From NCBI GenBank assembly GCA_028696495.1, contig JAQVGY010000005.1, forward strand, positions 1 through 41,617: a DNA stretch of 41,617 bases, read 5' to 3'. Under the pieces are notes generated by a model, which saw nothing but the letters and a program-made list of their open reading frames with translations, did not search any database and had not been told where the DNA came from. This DNA comes from Atribacterota bacterium. GTDB lineage: Bacteria > Atribacterota > Phoenicimicrobiia > Phoenicimicrobiales > Stramentimicrobiaceae. The translations under genes were made by a program, and so were the position numbers. Shown here piece after piece: positions 9,357 through 17,070 of the stretch; within the stretch, counting starts at the first letter, position 1, and each line of letters opens with the position of its first letter.

Positions 9357-10486
9357 TATTCTGTTTTCCTCCTTAGGATTAGCCGTTTTATAATTTCATC
9401 AGAGATAACCACTAATATTACAATTACGGCTTGAATAACCATTATCAATTCTCTTGGTATCTTTCCTGCTGTGTATATATTCACCAAAGCACCACCATAA
9501 GAGAGGGTGCCGAATAAAATAGCCGCCAATACTACCCCCAGGGGGTGGTTCTTCCCTAAAAGAGCAACAGCAATGCCATTAAAACCTAAGCCCAGAAAAA
9601 GTTCCTGCCGCCAGCGAAATTTATAGCCCATTACCTCATTTGTTCCTACCAAACCGGCTAACGCCCCACTTATCATCATTGCCAGTATAATATTTTTAGC
9701 TATACTTATCCCGGCATATTCGGCAGCAGCACTATTGTACCCAACTGCCCTGATCTCATAACCCAGACTTGTTTTCCAAAGAATATAATATACTAAAATT
9801 GCAACAATAATCGCTAAAAAGAATGAGATATTTAAGGGATTATGCGAAGGAAAGGAAATATTTATTTTTGATAATAAAGGAGCAATCCTTGGTAACCGCG
9901 CTGCTTCTGCAATTTCACTGGTATGGGGGATCATCTGCGGCACTCCTGCCAGTCTCATCTCTTCAGTGGGAGGTGCCTTATATACTAATACTAAATAAAA
10001 AGTCAGTGAAGTAGCAATCCAGTTCATCATAATGGTTATAATAACTTCATGAATACCCTTCTTTGCCTTTAAAAAGCCTGGTAAGGCTGCCCAGAGAGCC
10101 CCACCTAATGCAGAGGCGGCAATAGTTATAGGTATCAGCAAGATAGCCGGTAGTTTAGCAAAGGTGAATCCAATATAAGCAGCTAAAAATGCACCTACAT
10201 AGACCTGCCCCTCTCCTCCTATATTAAACAAGCCACAACGAAAAGCAAAGGCTACAGCCAATCCGGTAAATATTAACGGCGTTGCCCTGAAGAGAACATT
10301 GCCCCACCCATCACGATTGCCTATAGCCAGACCGAACATCATCTTGTATACCTGAATAGGGTCTTCACCCATTAATAATATTACTATTGAACCTATAAAG
10401 AGAGCTCCTATAATAGCTATAATGGGAGTAATTCTTTCAATTATGGAGAAAAATAAATTACTTTTTTTTGATTTATCTCTATTCAA
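9356..10486 (-). CDS. BMP-type ABC importer, permease subunit 1 (NupB-like)
   Basis: Partner permease of the same importer. The 376-residue protein has about 9-10 transmembrane segments, the family sequence FAFRCGLFNIGGEGQVYVGAF near residues 80-100, and the ATPase-contact loop TSLGYEIRAVGYNSAAAEYAGI. The start is a TTG preceded by AAGGAG at 8 nt; no nearby ATG is suitable. It follows the ATPase gene by 47 nt and overlaps the next permease by one base. Operon order here is binding protein, ATPase, permease, permease, the standard order for this family. Confidence 0.94.
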   Translation of the reverse strand: MNRDKSKKSNLFFSIIERITPIIAIIGALFIGSIVILLMGEDPIQVYKMMFGLAIGNRDGWGNVLFRATPLIFTGLAVAFAFRCGLFNIGGEGQVYVGAFLAAYIGFTFAKLPAILLIPITIAASALGGALWAALPGFLKAKKGIHEVIITIMMNWIATSLTFYLVLVYKAPPTEEMRLAGVPQMIPHTSEIAEAARLPRIAPLLSKINISFPSHNPLNISFFLAIIVAILVYYILWKTSLGYEIRAVGYNSAAAEYAGISIAKNIILAMMISGALAGLVGTNEVMGYKFRWRQELFLGLGFNGIAVALLGKNHPLGVVLAAILFGTLSYGGALVNIYTAGKIPRELIMVIQAVIVILVVISDEIIKRLILRRKTE

Positions 10487-10533
10487 AAAATATTCTCCTT
10501 ACCTGACTAATATAAATAATTGTCTCTTATAAT

Positions 10534-12048
10534 TTATTTATGAACACCGGTCATAAGTAAACCAAGCTTACCTCTATCGATATTCTTATTAACCATGATT
10601 TCCACAATTTTCCCCTCATAAATAACTGCTATTTCATCACTTAGAGATAAGATTTCATCTAATTCTGCCGAAATTAATAGTATCGCTTTCCCTTTGCTTC
10701 TCTCCTTTAAAATTTGTTTATGTACAAATTCAATTGAGCCAACATCCAGGCCTCTGGTGGGTTGTGCAGCAATTAGAAGGTTTGGTTCTCTTTCAAGTTC
10801 TCTTGCTACAATTACTTTTTGTTGATTACCGCCAGATAATGATTTTAATAAGTTTTCTTTAACAGCCGGCCTTATATCATAATCTTTAATCAATTTATTA
10901 GCGTATCCTCTAATTTCTGGAGGGTTTAAAAAACAACCTTTAACAAAAGGAGATTTATAATGGCTACCTAATACTAAGTTTTCTGCCACTGAATAATCAG
11001 CAATAAATCCTCTTTTACGTCTATCTTCTGGAATATGCGCAATATGCAATTCCCTTAATTTTCTGGGACTCAGTCCGGTTATATCTTTTTCATATAAATA
11101 CATTTTACCACCGGAAATTGGCTTCAATCCGGTGATGACTTCTACCAATTCAGTCTGACCATTTCCTTCTACTCCGGCAATTCCCAGTATCTGCCCTTCT
11201 TTAACTGTAAGGCTAATATCTTTTAGTACATGGTATTTGTGCTGGTTAAAGGCATTTACCTTCTCTAATCTCAAAACAGTCTTACCAATTGTTTGCTCTG
11301 CTTTACTTGTTGTCAATAATACCTCTCTGCCAACCATTAGTGTAGCTATCTCAGAGGTATTGGTCTGAGAGGTTACTTTGGTACCCACCATTTTCCCATC
11401 TCTCATTACCGTCACCCGGTCAGATAGAGCCATTACCTCATTTAGCTTGTGGGTTATAAAAACTATTGTTTTACCCTGTCCCTTTAAAGATTTTAATATT
11501 TTAAATAATTCTTCTACCTCTTGAGGAGTTAAAACAGCGGTTGGCTCATCTAATATCAGGATTTCGGCACCCCTGTAAAGTACCTTTATGATTTCAACTC
11601 TCTGTTGTATACCAACAGAAACATCCTCAATCTTAGCCCAGGGATCGATCTTAAAACCATATTTCTCGGAAAGCTCTTTGATATCACTGGCTGCTTTTTT
11701 TAAATCAATAAAAAAATAATTCCTTCTGGGTTCCATTCCCAGAATTACATTCTCTGCCACCGTCAAGGGAGGAACTAACATAAAATGCTGATGAACCATT
11801 CCAATCTTATTTTCTATTGCTATATTAGGATTATAAATATTGGTCTTTTGTCCATCAATAAAAATCTCTCCTTCATCTGCCTGGTATAAGCCATACAATA
11901 TACTCATCAAGGTGCTTTTCCCTGCCCCGTTCTCTCCTACTAAAGCATGAATTTCTCCCTTTTTAACTGAGAAGTTCACTTTATCGTTTGCCTTAACCAG
12001 TGGAAAAGTTTTTGAGATATCTTTCATTTCTATCAGATATTGAGCCAA
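10534..12048 (-). CDS. BMP-type ABC importer, double-domain ATPase (NupA-like)
   Basis: ATP-hydrolysing subunit of the importer, with two fused nucleotide-binding domains in 504 residues, as in sugar and nucleoside importers of the CUT2/BMP type. Domain 1 has Walker A GENGAGKST (38-46) and Walker B ILILDEPTAVL. Domain 2 has a degenerate Walker A (GVEGNGQTE), but a clear LSGGNQQK signature followed by LIAAQPTRGLD. Domain 1's signature is degenerate (SVGIQQRVEI). Such asymmetry is usual in this family. The TTG start has GGTGAG 5 nt upstream. An alternative ATG at codon 8 (MKDISKTF) is possible but lacks as good a site. A perfect hairpin lies between it and the binding-protein gene. Confidence 0.95.
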   Translation of the reverse strand: MAQYLIEMKDISKTFPLVKANDKVNFSVKKGEIHALVGENGAGKSTLMSILYGLYQADEGEIFIDGQKTNIYNPNIAIENKIGMVHQHFMLVPPLTVAENVILGMEPRRNYFFIDLKKAASDIKELSEKYGFKIDPWAKIEDVSVGIQQRVEIIKVLYRGAEILILDEPTAVLTPQEVEELFKILKSLKGQGKTIVFITHKLNEVMALSDRVTVMRDGKMVGTKVTSQTNTSEIATLMVGREVLLTTSKAEQTIGKTVLRLEKVNAFNQHKYHVLKDISLTVKEGQILGIAGVEGNGQTELVEVITGLKPISGGKMYLYEKDITGLSPRKLRELHIAHIPEDRRKRGFIADYSVAENLVLGSHYKSPFVKGCFLNPPEIRGYANKLIKDYDIRPAVKENLLKSLSGGNQQKVIVARELEREPNLLIAAQPTRGLDVGSIEFVHKQILKERSKGKAILLISAELDEILSLSDEIAVIYEGKIVEIMVNKNIDRGKLGLLMTGVHK

Positions 12049-12087
12049 TTCTTCTCACCATAATCCTGCTAATATTTAATAAATAAT

Positions 12088-12139
12088 ATTAATCATCAGG
12101 AAATTAATATAATTAATATTATATTTCCTGATGATTAAT
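12088..12139 (-). repeat. Intercistronic hairpin, 17-bp perfect stem, after the binding-protein gene
   Basis: ATTAATCATCAGGAAAT (12088-12104) is exactly inverted at 12123-12139. The 18-nt AT loop can extend the stem further. It starts 7 nt past the binding-protein stop and precedes the ATPase gene. No T-tract follows on the minus strand, so it looks more like an mRNA-stabilising or attenuating element than a simple terminator. Confidence 0.85.
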
Positions 12140-12146
12140 TTATATT

Positions 12147-13202
12147 CTATATTTCGTGAGGTACTTCAATCTCTCCCTTTATAATTTTTGCCTTGGCTTC
12201 TTCAACTTTTTGTATCATTTCATCTGTTATCAGGTCTTTGTTGTAGTTATCCAAGGCATATCCCACTCCATTATATTCCACATCATTAATTACCACGGTG
12301 GTTGCTAAATCGAATAATCTAATTCCAGGTTCAAAAGTACCCTCTAAAATCGATTTGATGGTCAGATATACCGATACATCAACCTGTTTTAACATACTGG
12401 TCAACCCAAAATTCTCGCCAGTCTCTTCAATATGACCTAAATAGTTCTGATTAGAGTCTACCCCAATAACATATCTCTTTCTTTCTTTTGCTGCTTCATA
12501 AACACCTGCACCTGTTAAACCGGAGGCATGGTAAATAACATAGGCACCATTGTCATACTGTGACAAAGCCAGTTCTTTACCTTTCACTGGATCGGCAAAG
12601 GCTGTGGGAGTGTCTCCTGCGTAAGCTGATAGTATTTTACAATCGGGATAGGCATATTTAACACCTGCCTTATAGCCGGCTTCAAACTTTTGAATCAAGG
12701 GAACGTTCATTCCTCCTACATAACCTACTGTATCTTTTCCATCCTGAAGTGCCTTTAATCCTGCAATCATACCAACCAAAAAGGACCCCTCATGTTCTGC
12801 AAAACTTAAAGAAGTGACATTGGGTTTTCCCAGAACAATTCCATCAACAATGGCAAATTTAGTATTGGGAAAATCATCTGAAGCGGGCCCGATGCTGTCT
12901 TCAAATAAAAAGCCTACTCCGATAATAAGGTTATACCCAATACTGGCTAAATTTCTTACATTTACTTCTCTGTCTGCGTCTGCTCCCGGTTCAAGTTCGA
13001 TTCTCTTTATACCAAAATCCTGTGCAGCCCAACCTAATCCCCGTGAAGCCGAATCATTGAACGATTTATCCCCTTTACCACCAATATCAAATACCAGGCC
13101 TACAGTAAGATCACTCTGGGCAAAACCATTCATAGCTACCAGTGGAAATAATAGAATAGTAATTAGCAGCAAAATTATGATGTTTTTAAAATAAAATTTC
13201 AT
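12147..13202 (-). CDS. BMP family substrate-binding protein (nucleoside-like importer)
   Basis: Extracytoplasmic binding protein of the importer, of the Bmp/PnrA (PF02608) family, which usually binds purine nucleosides. I place the start at the ATG at 13202 (351 residues) because AAAGGAG lies 11 nt upstream; a TTG at 13238 would put that site inside the gene. The N-terminus is a signal peptide (MKFYFKN, a hydrophobic core to about residue 23, then a small-residue region GFAQ). The mature part begins DLTVGLVFDIGGKGDKSFND, the family hallmark, followed by EHEGSFLVGMIAGL and YVGGMNVPLIQKFEAGYKAG. No cysteine occurs near the cleavage site, so it is not a lipoprotein, unlike most Firmicutes homologues. 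A soluble periplasmic location would suit a double-membraned cell. The actual ligand cannot be read from the sequence. Confidence 0.95.
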   Translation of the reverse strand: MKFYFKNIIILLLITILLFPLVAMNGFAQSDLTVGLVFDIGGKGDKSFNDSASRGLGWAAQDFGIKRIELEPGADADREVNVRNLASIGYNLIIGVGFLFEDSIGPASDDFPNTKFAIVDGIVLGKPNVTSLSFAEHEGSFLVGMIAGLKALQDGKDTVGYVGGMNVPLIQKFEAGYKAGVKYAYPDCKILSAYAGDTPTAFADPVKGKELALSQYDNGAYVIYHASGLTGAGVYEAAKERKRYVIGVDSNQNYLGHIEETGENFGLTSMLKQVDVSVYLTIKSILEGTFEPGIRLFDLATTVVINDVEYNGVGYALDNYNKDLITDEMIQKVEEAKAKIIKGEIEVPHEI

Positions 13203-13391
13203 AGATTCTTTAGCTCCTTTCTTTAAATTTATTTTCAAGCCATCATTTTTATATCTATTTTGCCTTTATTTTGTCAGCAGCAGGTATAAATTCCCTCCTT
13301 TCTTCTTTAGATTAATTTAGTTCGAATACCATATTATTAATTATTTAGTAGTATAATAAAATATTGCAGATTTAGTACTATAACTACTATT

Positions 13392-13420
13392 ATAATAATA
13401 CGTTCCCCTTCTTTATTCAA
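13392..13420 (-). promoter_or_regulatory. Candidate promoter of the BMP importer operon
   Basis: On the minus strand, TTGAAT (13420-13415) and TATTAT (13397-13392) are separated by 17 nt, with a perfect TATAAT three bases further on (13394-13389). The resulting leader is about 180 nt. It could begin with an AT-rich hairpin (TAGTAG..TATA pairing with TATACTACTA) and includes a strong Shine-Dalgarno-like AAAGGAGGG near 13290 with no ATG after it. Confidence 0.45.
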
Positions 13421-13477
13421 TCAAAAATATTTTTGTGGTATCCAATCTGCATTAAACAATTATTCTAAGTAATAAAT

Positions 13478-15670
13478 TTAATTTTTGAAATCAGAAATAA
13501 AATCTTCTCTGGAAAACAGTATCTTTCTTGGATTGCGTCCATCATAGGGACCGACCAATCCCTTTTTTTCCATTAAATCAATCAAACGTGCAGCTCTGGT
13601 GTATCCAATCCTTAATTTTCTCTGTAAAATAGATATCGAAGCCTGATTATTATTAATAATTGTTTCCACAGCCTCTTCAAATAGTTCATCCTCTTCTTCG
13701 CCTTCCATATCTTTACTTTCCATGTCTTTTTGTTCTAAATGTTCAATAATATTTCCATTATAATCCGGAGAAGGATTATTTTTTACCAGAAATGCCACAA
13801 TCTCCTTAATTTCCCTTTCAGATACAAAAGCACCCTGTGCTCTTATAGGCTTGGAAGCATTTATAGGAGAAAAAAGCATATCTCCATTCCCCAGTAATTT
13901 TTCAGCACCATTTACATCCAGAATAGTCCTTGAATCAACCTGTGTAGATACTGCAAAGGCAATACGCGAGGGGAAATTCACCTTTATAGAACCGGTAATA
14001 ATATCGACAGAGGGCCTTTGGGTAGCAATGACAAGATGAATTCCGGTAGCTCTGGTCATCTGGGCTAATCTGCACAAAGCTTCTTCTACTTTCACCGGCG
14101 CAGAAAGCATCAAATCAGCTAATTCATCTATAATAATTACTATATAAGGTAAACTTGTTTCCTCTGGCTTTGTACTTTTAATATATTCATGGTATCCTTT
14201 TAAGTTGCGAACCCCAACTTCAGCAAATATTTTAAACCTTCTCTCCATTTCAGAAATTGCCCAATTGAGTACCTTATCAACTTTTTTAGTATTGGTAACA
14301 ATGGGGGAAATTAGATGTGGTATGCCATTATATATATTTAGCTCTACTCTTTTGGGGTCAATTATTAAAAATCTTACCATTTCGGGACCAAAACGATAAA
14401 CTAAACTCAAAATAATAGTGTTCAAACAAACACTTTTACCGGAACCTGTCGAACCAGCAATAAGCAGATGTGGTAATTCTACCAAATCTGCCATAATATT
14501 TTTCCCCCCGATATCTTTTCCCAGTACTATAGGCAGGATAAAAGAATTATCATGATAATCTCTGGATTCAATGATTTCTCTTAAGAAGACGGTATTTTTC
14601 TCTTTGTTTGGAACCTCGATACCGATGGCATTTTTACCGGGAATAGGAGTTTCAATTCTTACTGAGGGAGAGGCAAATGCTAAGGCAATATCATTACTGA
14701 GATTGGTAATTTTTGATACCTTCACTCCTGGGGCGGGCTGTATCTCGTATCTGGTAACAGTTGGTCCCTGAGTTGCTCCTATTACTTCACCCTGGATATT
14801 AAAATTATCCAATGTTCTCTGCAGCAAAGCAATATTTTCTCTGATTCTTTCCAGATTACGTTCCTTGAATTCTCTTTTTGGCTCATTTAATAGATTAACC
14901 GATGGTGCAGCATAGCTGTAAAGTAAACTTTTCCCTTCTTCTTCACTTCTAACTGGAAAATCTATCTTCCCTTGTACCGCTGCTGCTACCTTCTTTTCTT
15001 CTTTCGATGGGACAACTTTTTTAAATATTGGTTCGGCCTTTCTCTTTATTTTACTATCATCTGATGAATAAATCTTAATTGATTGCTTGCTCCCTTTTCT
15101 CTGTCTATTGCTTTCATCTTTTCTTTTAATAGATAAAAATGGTATTACCCTATGGAACACATTAACTATCCTTTTAGAAATGAGATTGGTGATGTAGAGA
15201 AAAGAAAGATCGGTTGCAAATAATAGTGCAATCAAACCCAGGGCGATGAGAAATAGGTAGGCACCGGTTAAACCGAAATAGTTATTTAAATGGCTTGCTA
15301 TATAATATCCATAAAGGCCGCCCCCTATTCCTTGTAGTGATAAAAAATAGGCATTCTCAATATATATTAATCTCAAATGGATAAAGGCTAATAATATCAG
15401 TAATAAAGAGGTGACCCCGAACATCCTATTATAAAAATTGGGAATATTAAAATTAGATAATAGGTGAATACCCTCAATCATTAAAAAAATGAAGATAAAG
15501 TATTTTCCAAGACCAATCAGTTTGTTGATAGTGTAGGTTAAATCATATAAAAAAGTATTTGTTTCTCCGGGAAATAATATTATATAAAGATAAAAAAGTG
15601 CAATAAAAATGAGGGAAATACCAACAATTCTTCTATTAATTGGTTGATTTTTTTTCTCAATTTTGGCCAT
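13478..15670 (-). CDS. ftsK: DNA translocase FtsK/SpoIIIE
   Basis: Hexameric ATP-driven DNA pump that clears chromosome termini from the division septum. The 730-residue protein has about four N-terminal transmembrane helices (residues 14-33, 55-75, 86-105, 133-155), a short basic/polar linker (about 180-260), the alpha/beta motor with Walker A GSTGSGKS (406-413) and Walker B VIIIDELADLM, and a C-terminal gamma winged helix (about 663-725: ISILQRKLRIGYTRAARLIDLMEKKGLVGP) for reading the polar KOPS-type sequences. Full length for the SpoIIIE-like subtype with a short linker. It starts with an ATG preceded by AGGGAATAAA and lies 13 nt after uppP. In the absence of visible sporulation genes a division role (FtsK) is preferred. 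Confidence 0.96.
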   Translation of the reverse strand: MAKIEKKNQPINRRIVGISLIFIALFYLYIILFPGETNTFLYDLTYTINKLIGLGKYFIFIFLMIEGIHLLSNFNIPNFYNRMFGVTSLLLILLAFIHLRLIYIENAYFLSLQGIGGGLYGYYIASHLNNYFGLTGAYLFLIALGLIALLFATDLSFLYITNLISKRIVNVFHRVIPFLSIKRKDESNRQRKGSKQSIKIYSSDDSKIKRKAEPIFKKVVPSKEEKKVAAAVQGKIDFPVRSEEEGKSLLYSYAAPSVNLLNEPKREFKERNLERIRENIALLQRTLDNFNIQGEVIGATQGPTVTRYEIQPAPGVKVSKITNLSNDIALAFASPSVRIETPIPGKNAIGIEVPNKEKNTVFLREIIESRDYHDNSFILPIVLGKDIGGKNIMADLVELPHLLIAGSTGSGKSVCLNTIILSLVYRFGPEMVRFLIIDPKRVELNIYNGIPHLISPIVTNTKKVDKVLNWAISEMERRFKIFAEVGVRNLKGYHEYIKSTKPEETSLPYIVIIIDELADLMLSAPVKVEEALCRLAQMTRATGIHLVIATQRPSVDIITGSIKVNFPSRIAFAVSTQVDSRTILDVNGAEKLLGNGDMLFSPINASKPIRAQGAFVSEREIKEIVAFLVKNNPSPDYNGNIIEHLEQKDMESKDMEGEEEDELFEEAVETIINNNQASISILQRKLRIGYTRAARLIDLMEKKGLVGPYDGRNPRKILFSREDFISDFKN

Positions 15671-15683
15671 TTTATTCCCTGTG

Positions 15684-16505
15684 TTATTTTTTAAGAAAGA
15701 TTACTATTATAGCTAAAATCCATAAGTAATAGCTAAAGAAGCGCAGCTTAAAATTAACCAGCATCCTGATAAAGAATCTCATAGCTAAACATCCGAAAAG
15801 AAAAGCAGCTAATCCTGAGATAAGCATAATATAAATATTAATATTTACATTTAGCTGGAATATTTCTTTAATTTTATATATTGAAGCACCCATAATAATG
15901 GGAATTGATAAGATGAAAGAATATTGTGCAGTAAATTCTCTTTCCAATCTCCTGGCTAAGCCCATCATTATGGTAAATCCGGCACGAGATATTCCAGGAA
16001 AAATGGCAAAGGCTTGCGCCAAACCAATAAATATGGCATCAACCCAATTAATCTCTTTTATAGTTTTGCTGCCCTCAATGAAAAATTTATCTGTTAAAAA
16101 AAGGCATATCCCTGTTGTCATCAGCATAAGGCCAATAAATAAGGAATTATCAAACATCTGTTCAATTGTATTTTGCAGCAGATAACCAATTAATGCCCCT
16201 GGTATGGTACTGAGTAATAATAACCAGGCATATTTACTGTTATTATCTTTTTTGACATAATCTAAAAATGATGGCCAGTGATTCAGTCTTAAAATACTTT
16301 TAATGAATGAATATATAATTTCTTTTATTTCTTTTCTGAATAAACAGATTACTGCAAGTGTTGTACAAAAATGAACAAATACCTCAAAAGCTACACCGGG
16401 TATTTTTATTCCTAAAAGATTTTGACTAATTCTAAGATGAGCGGAGCTACTGACCGGGAGGAATTCTGTTAACCCTTGTACAATACCAAGGATAACGTAG
16501 TACAT
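15684..16505 (-). CDS. uppP: Undecaprenyl-diphosphatase UppP (BacA)
   Basis: Integral membrane phosphatase that recycles undecaprenyl pyrophosphate to the monophosphate carrier for peptidoglycan precursors; family members confer bacitracin resistance when abundant. The 273-residue protein shows both catalytic signatures: QGLTEFLPVSSSAHL (10-24, with the Glu and Ser/His residues) and FPGISRAGFTIMMGL (about 167-181, with the Arg). About 8 transmembrane helices. The ATG has AGGGAGGG at 5 nt, a strong site. It is the first gene of a uppP-ftsK pair; a TATAAT overlapped by an 18-bp near-palindrome lies just upstream. Confidence 0.96.
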   Translation of the reverse strand: MYYVILGIVQGLTEFLPVSSSAHLRISQNLLGIKIPGVAFEVFVHFCTTLAVICLFRKEIKEIIYSFIKSILRLNHWPSFLDYVKKDNNSKYAWLLLLSTIPGALIGYLLQNTIEQMFDNSLFIGLMLMTTGICLFLTDKFFIEGSKTIKEINWVDAIFIGLAQAFAIFPGISRAGFTIMMGLARRLEREFTAQYSFILSIPIIMGASIYKIKEIFQLNVNINIYIMLISGLAAFLFGCLAMRFFIRMLVNFKLRFFSYYLWILAIIVIFLKK

Positions 16506-16532
16506 CTATTCCCTCCCTCTTCTGTAAATATT

Positions 16533-16553
16533 AATGAATGTACCTTCATTATA
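16533..16553 (-). promoter_or_regulatory. Candidate -10 box with overlapping palindrome upstream of uppP
   Basis: A perfect TATAAT (minus strand, 16553-16548) is followed by AATGAAGGTACATTCATT (16550-16533). This near-perfect palindrome (8 of 9 pairs) would cover the expected transcription start. No good -35 is visible (nothing near TTGACA at 16-18 nt), so an activator or a weak promoter is possible. Confidence 0.4.
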
Positions 16554-16579
16554 ATAGTGAATATTGCGGAGAAAAGCGC

Positions 16580-17056
16580 CTATTCGGTTGCTTTGATTCC
16601 GGTATGACCAAACCCACCTTCTCCTCTTTTAGTATTGTCCAGTTCTTCAATTTCCTTTAATATAGGCTGGCATACCTTTTGGATAACTAATTGAGCTATC
16701 CTATCCCCTCTATTTATATAAAAATTTTCTTTACCGTGGTTTATCAAAATAACTTTAATCACACCACGGTAATCAGCATCAATTGTTCCAGGTGTATTAA
16801 GCACTGTAATACCATGGGAATAAGCCAGACCGCTTCTGGGTCTTACCTGTGCTTCATAGCCTGGCGGAAGGGCAATTTTTATACCGGTGGAAACTAATTT
16901 TCGCTCACCCGGTCCAATCTCAATTACTTCATTTTGGGCAGAATGCAAATCAATGCCTGAAGCATATTTACTGGCAGCTTTTGGCAAAGGCAGACTTTCA
17001 CAACCCTTTTCCTTTTCGATTTTTATTTCAACTTTATCAATATCTCTATTATTCAT
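16580..17056 (-). CDS. dut: Deoxyuridine 5'-triphosphate nucleotidohydrolase (dUTPase)
   Basis: Hydrolyses dUTP to dUMP and PPi, keeping uracil out of DNA and supplying thymidylate synthesis. The 158-residue trimeric-type enzyme shows the five family motifs: SGIDL, RPRSGLA, INHGKENF, NTPGTIDADYRG with the catalytic Asp (placed between the second and third), RGDRIAQLV, and the C-terminal RGEGGFGHTG arm that closes over the active site. Slightly longer than the usual 145-150 residues because of a charged N-terminal extension (MNNRDIDKVEIKIEKEKG). It lies 14 nt after the pnp stop and closes the rpsO-pnp-dut unit. Confidence 0.96.
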   Translation of the reverse strand: MNNRDIDKVEIKIEKEKGCESLPLPKAASKYASGIDLHSAQNEVIEIGPGERKLVSTGIKIALPPGYEAQVRPRSGLAYSHGITVLNTPGTIDADYRGVIKVILINHGKENFYINRGDRIAQLVIQKVCQPILKEIEELDNTKRGEGGFGHTGIKATE

Positions 17057-17070
17057 TAGAAGATAGGTAC

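Noticed and set aside
10534-12048. Degenerate Walker A in the second ATPase domain as a sign of a broken gene.
   Set aside because: This asymmetry is usual in double-domain BMP and sugar-type importers; the frame is intact.
13203-13477. Purine-type riboswitch upstream of the BMP importer, plausible for a nucleoside transporter.
   Set aside because: The conserved junction and loop bases of the purine aptamer are not present; kept only as an unexplained leader.
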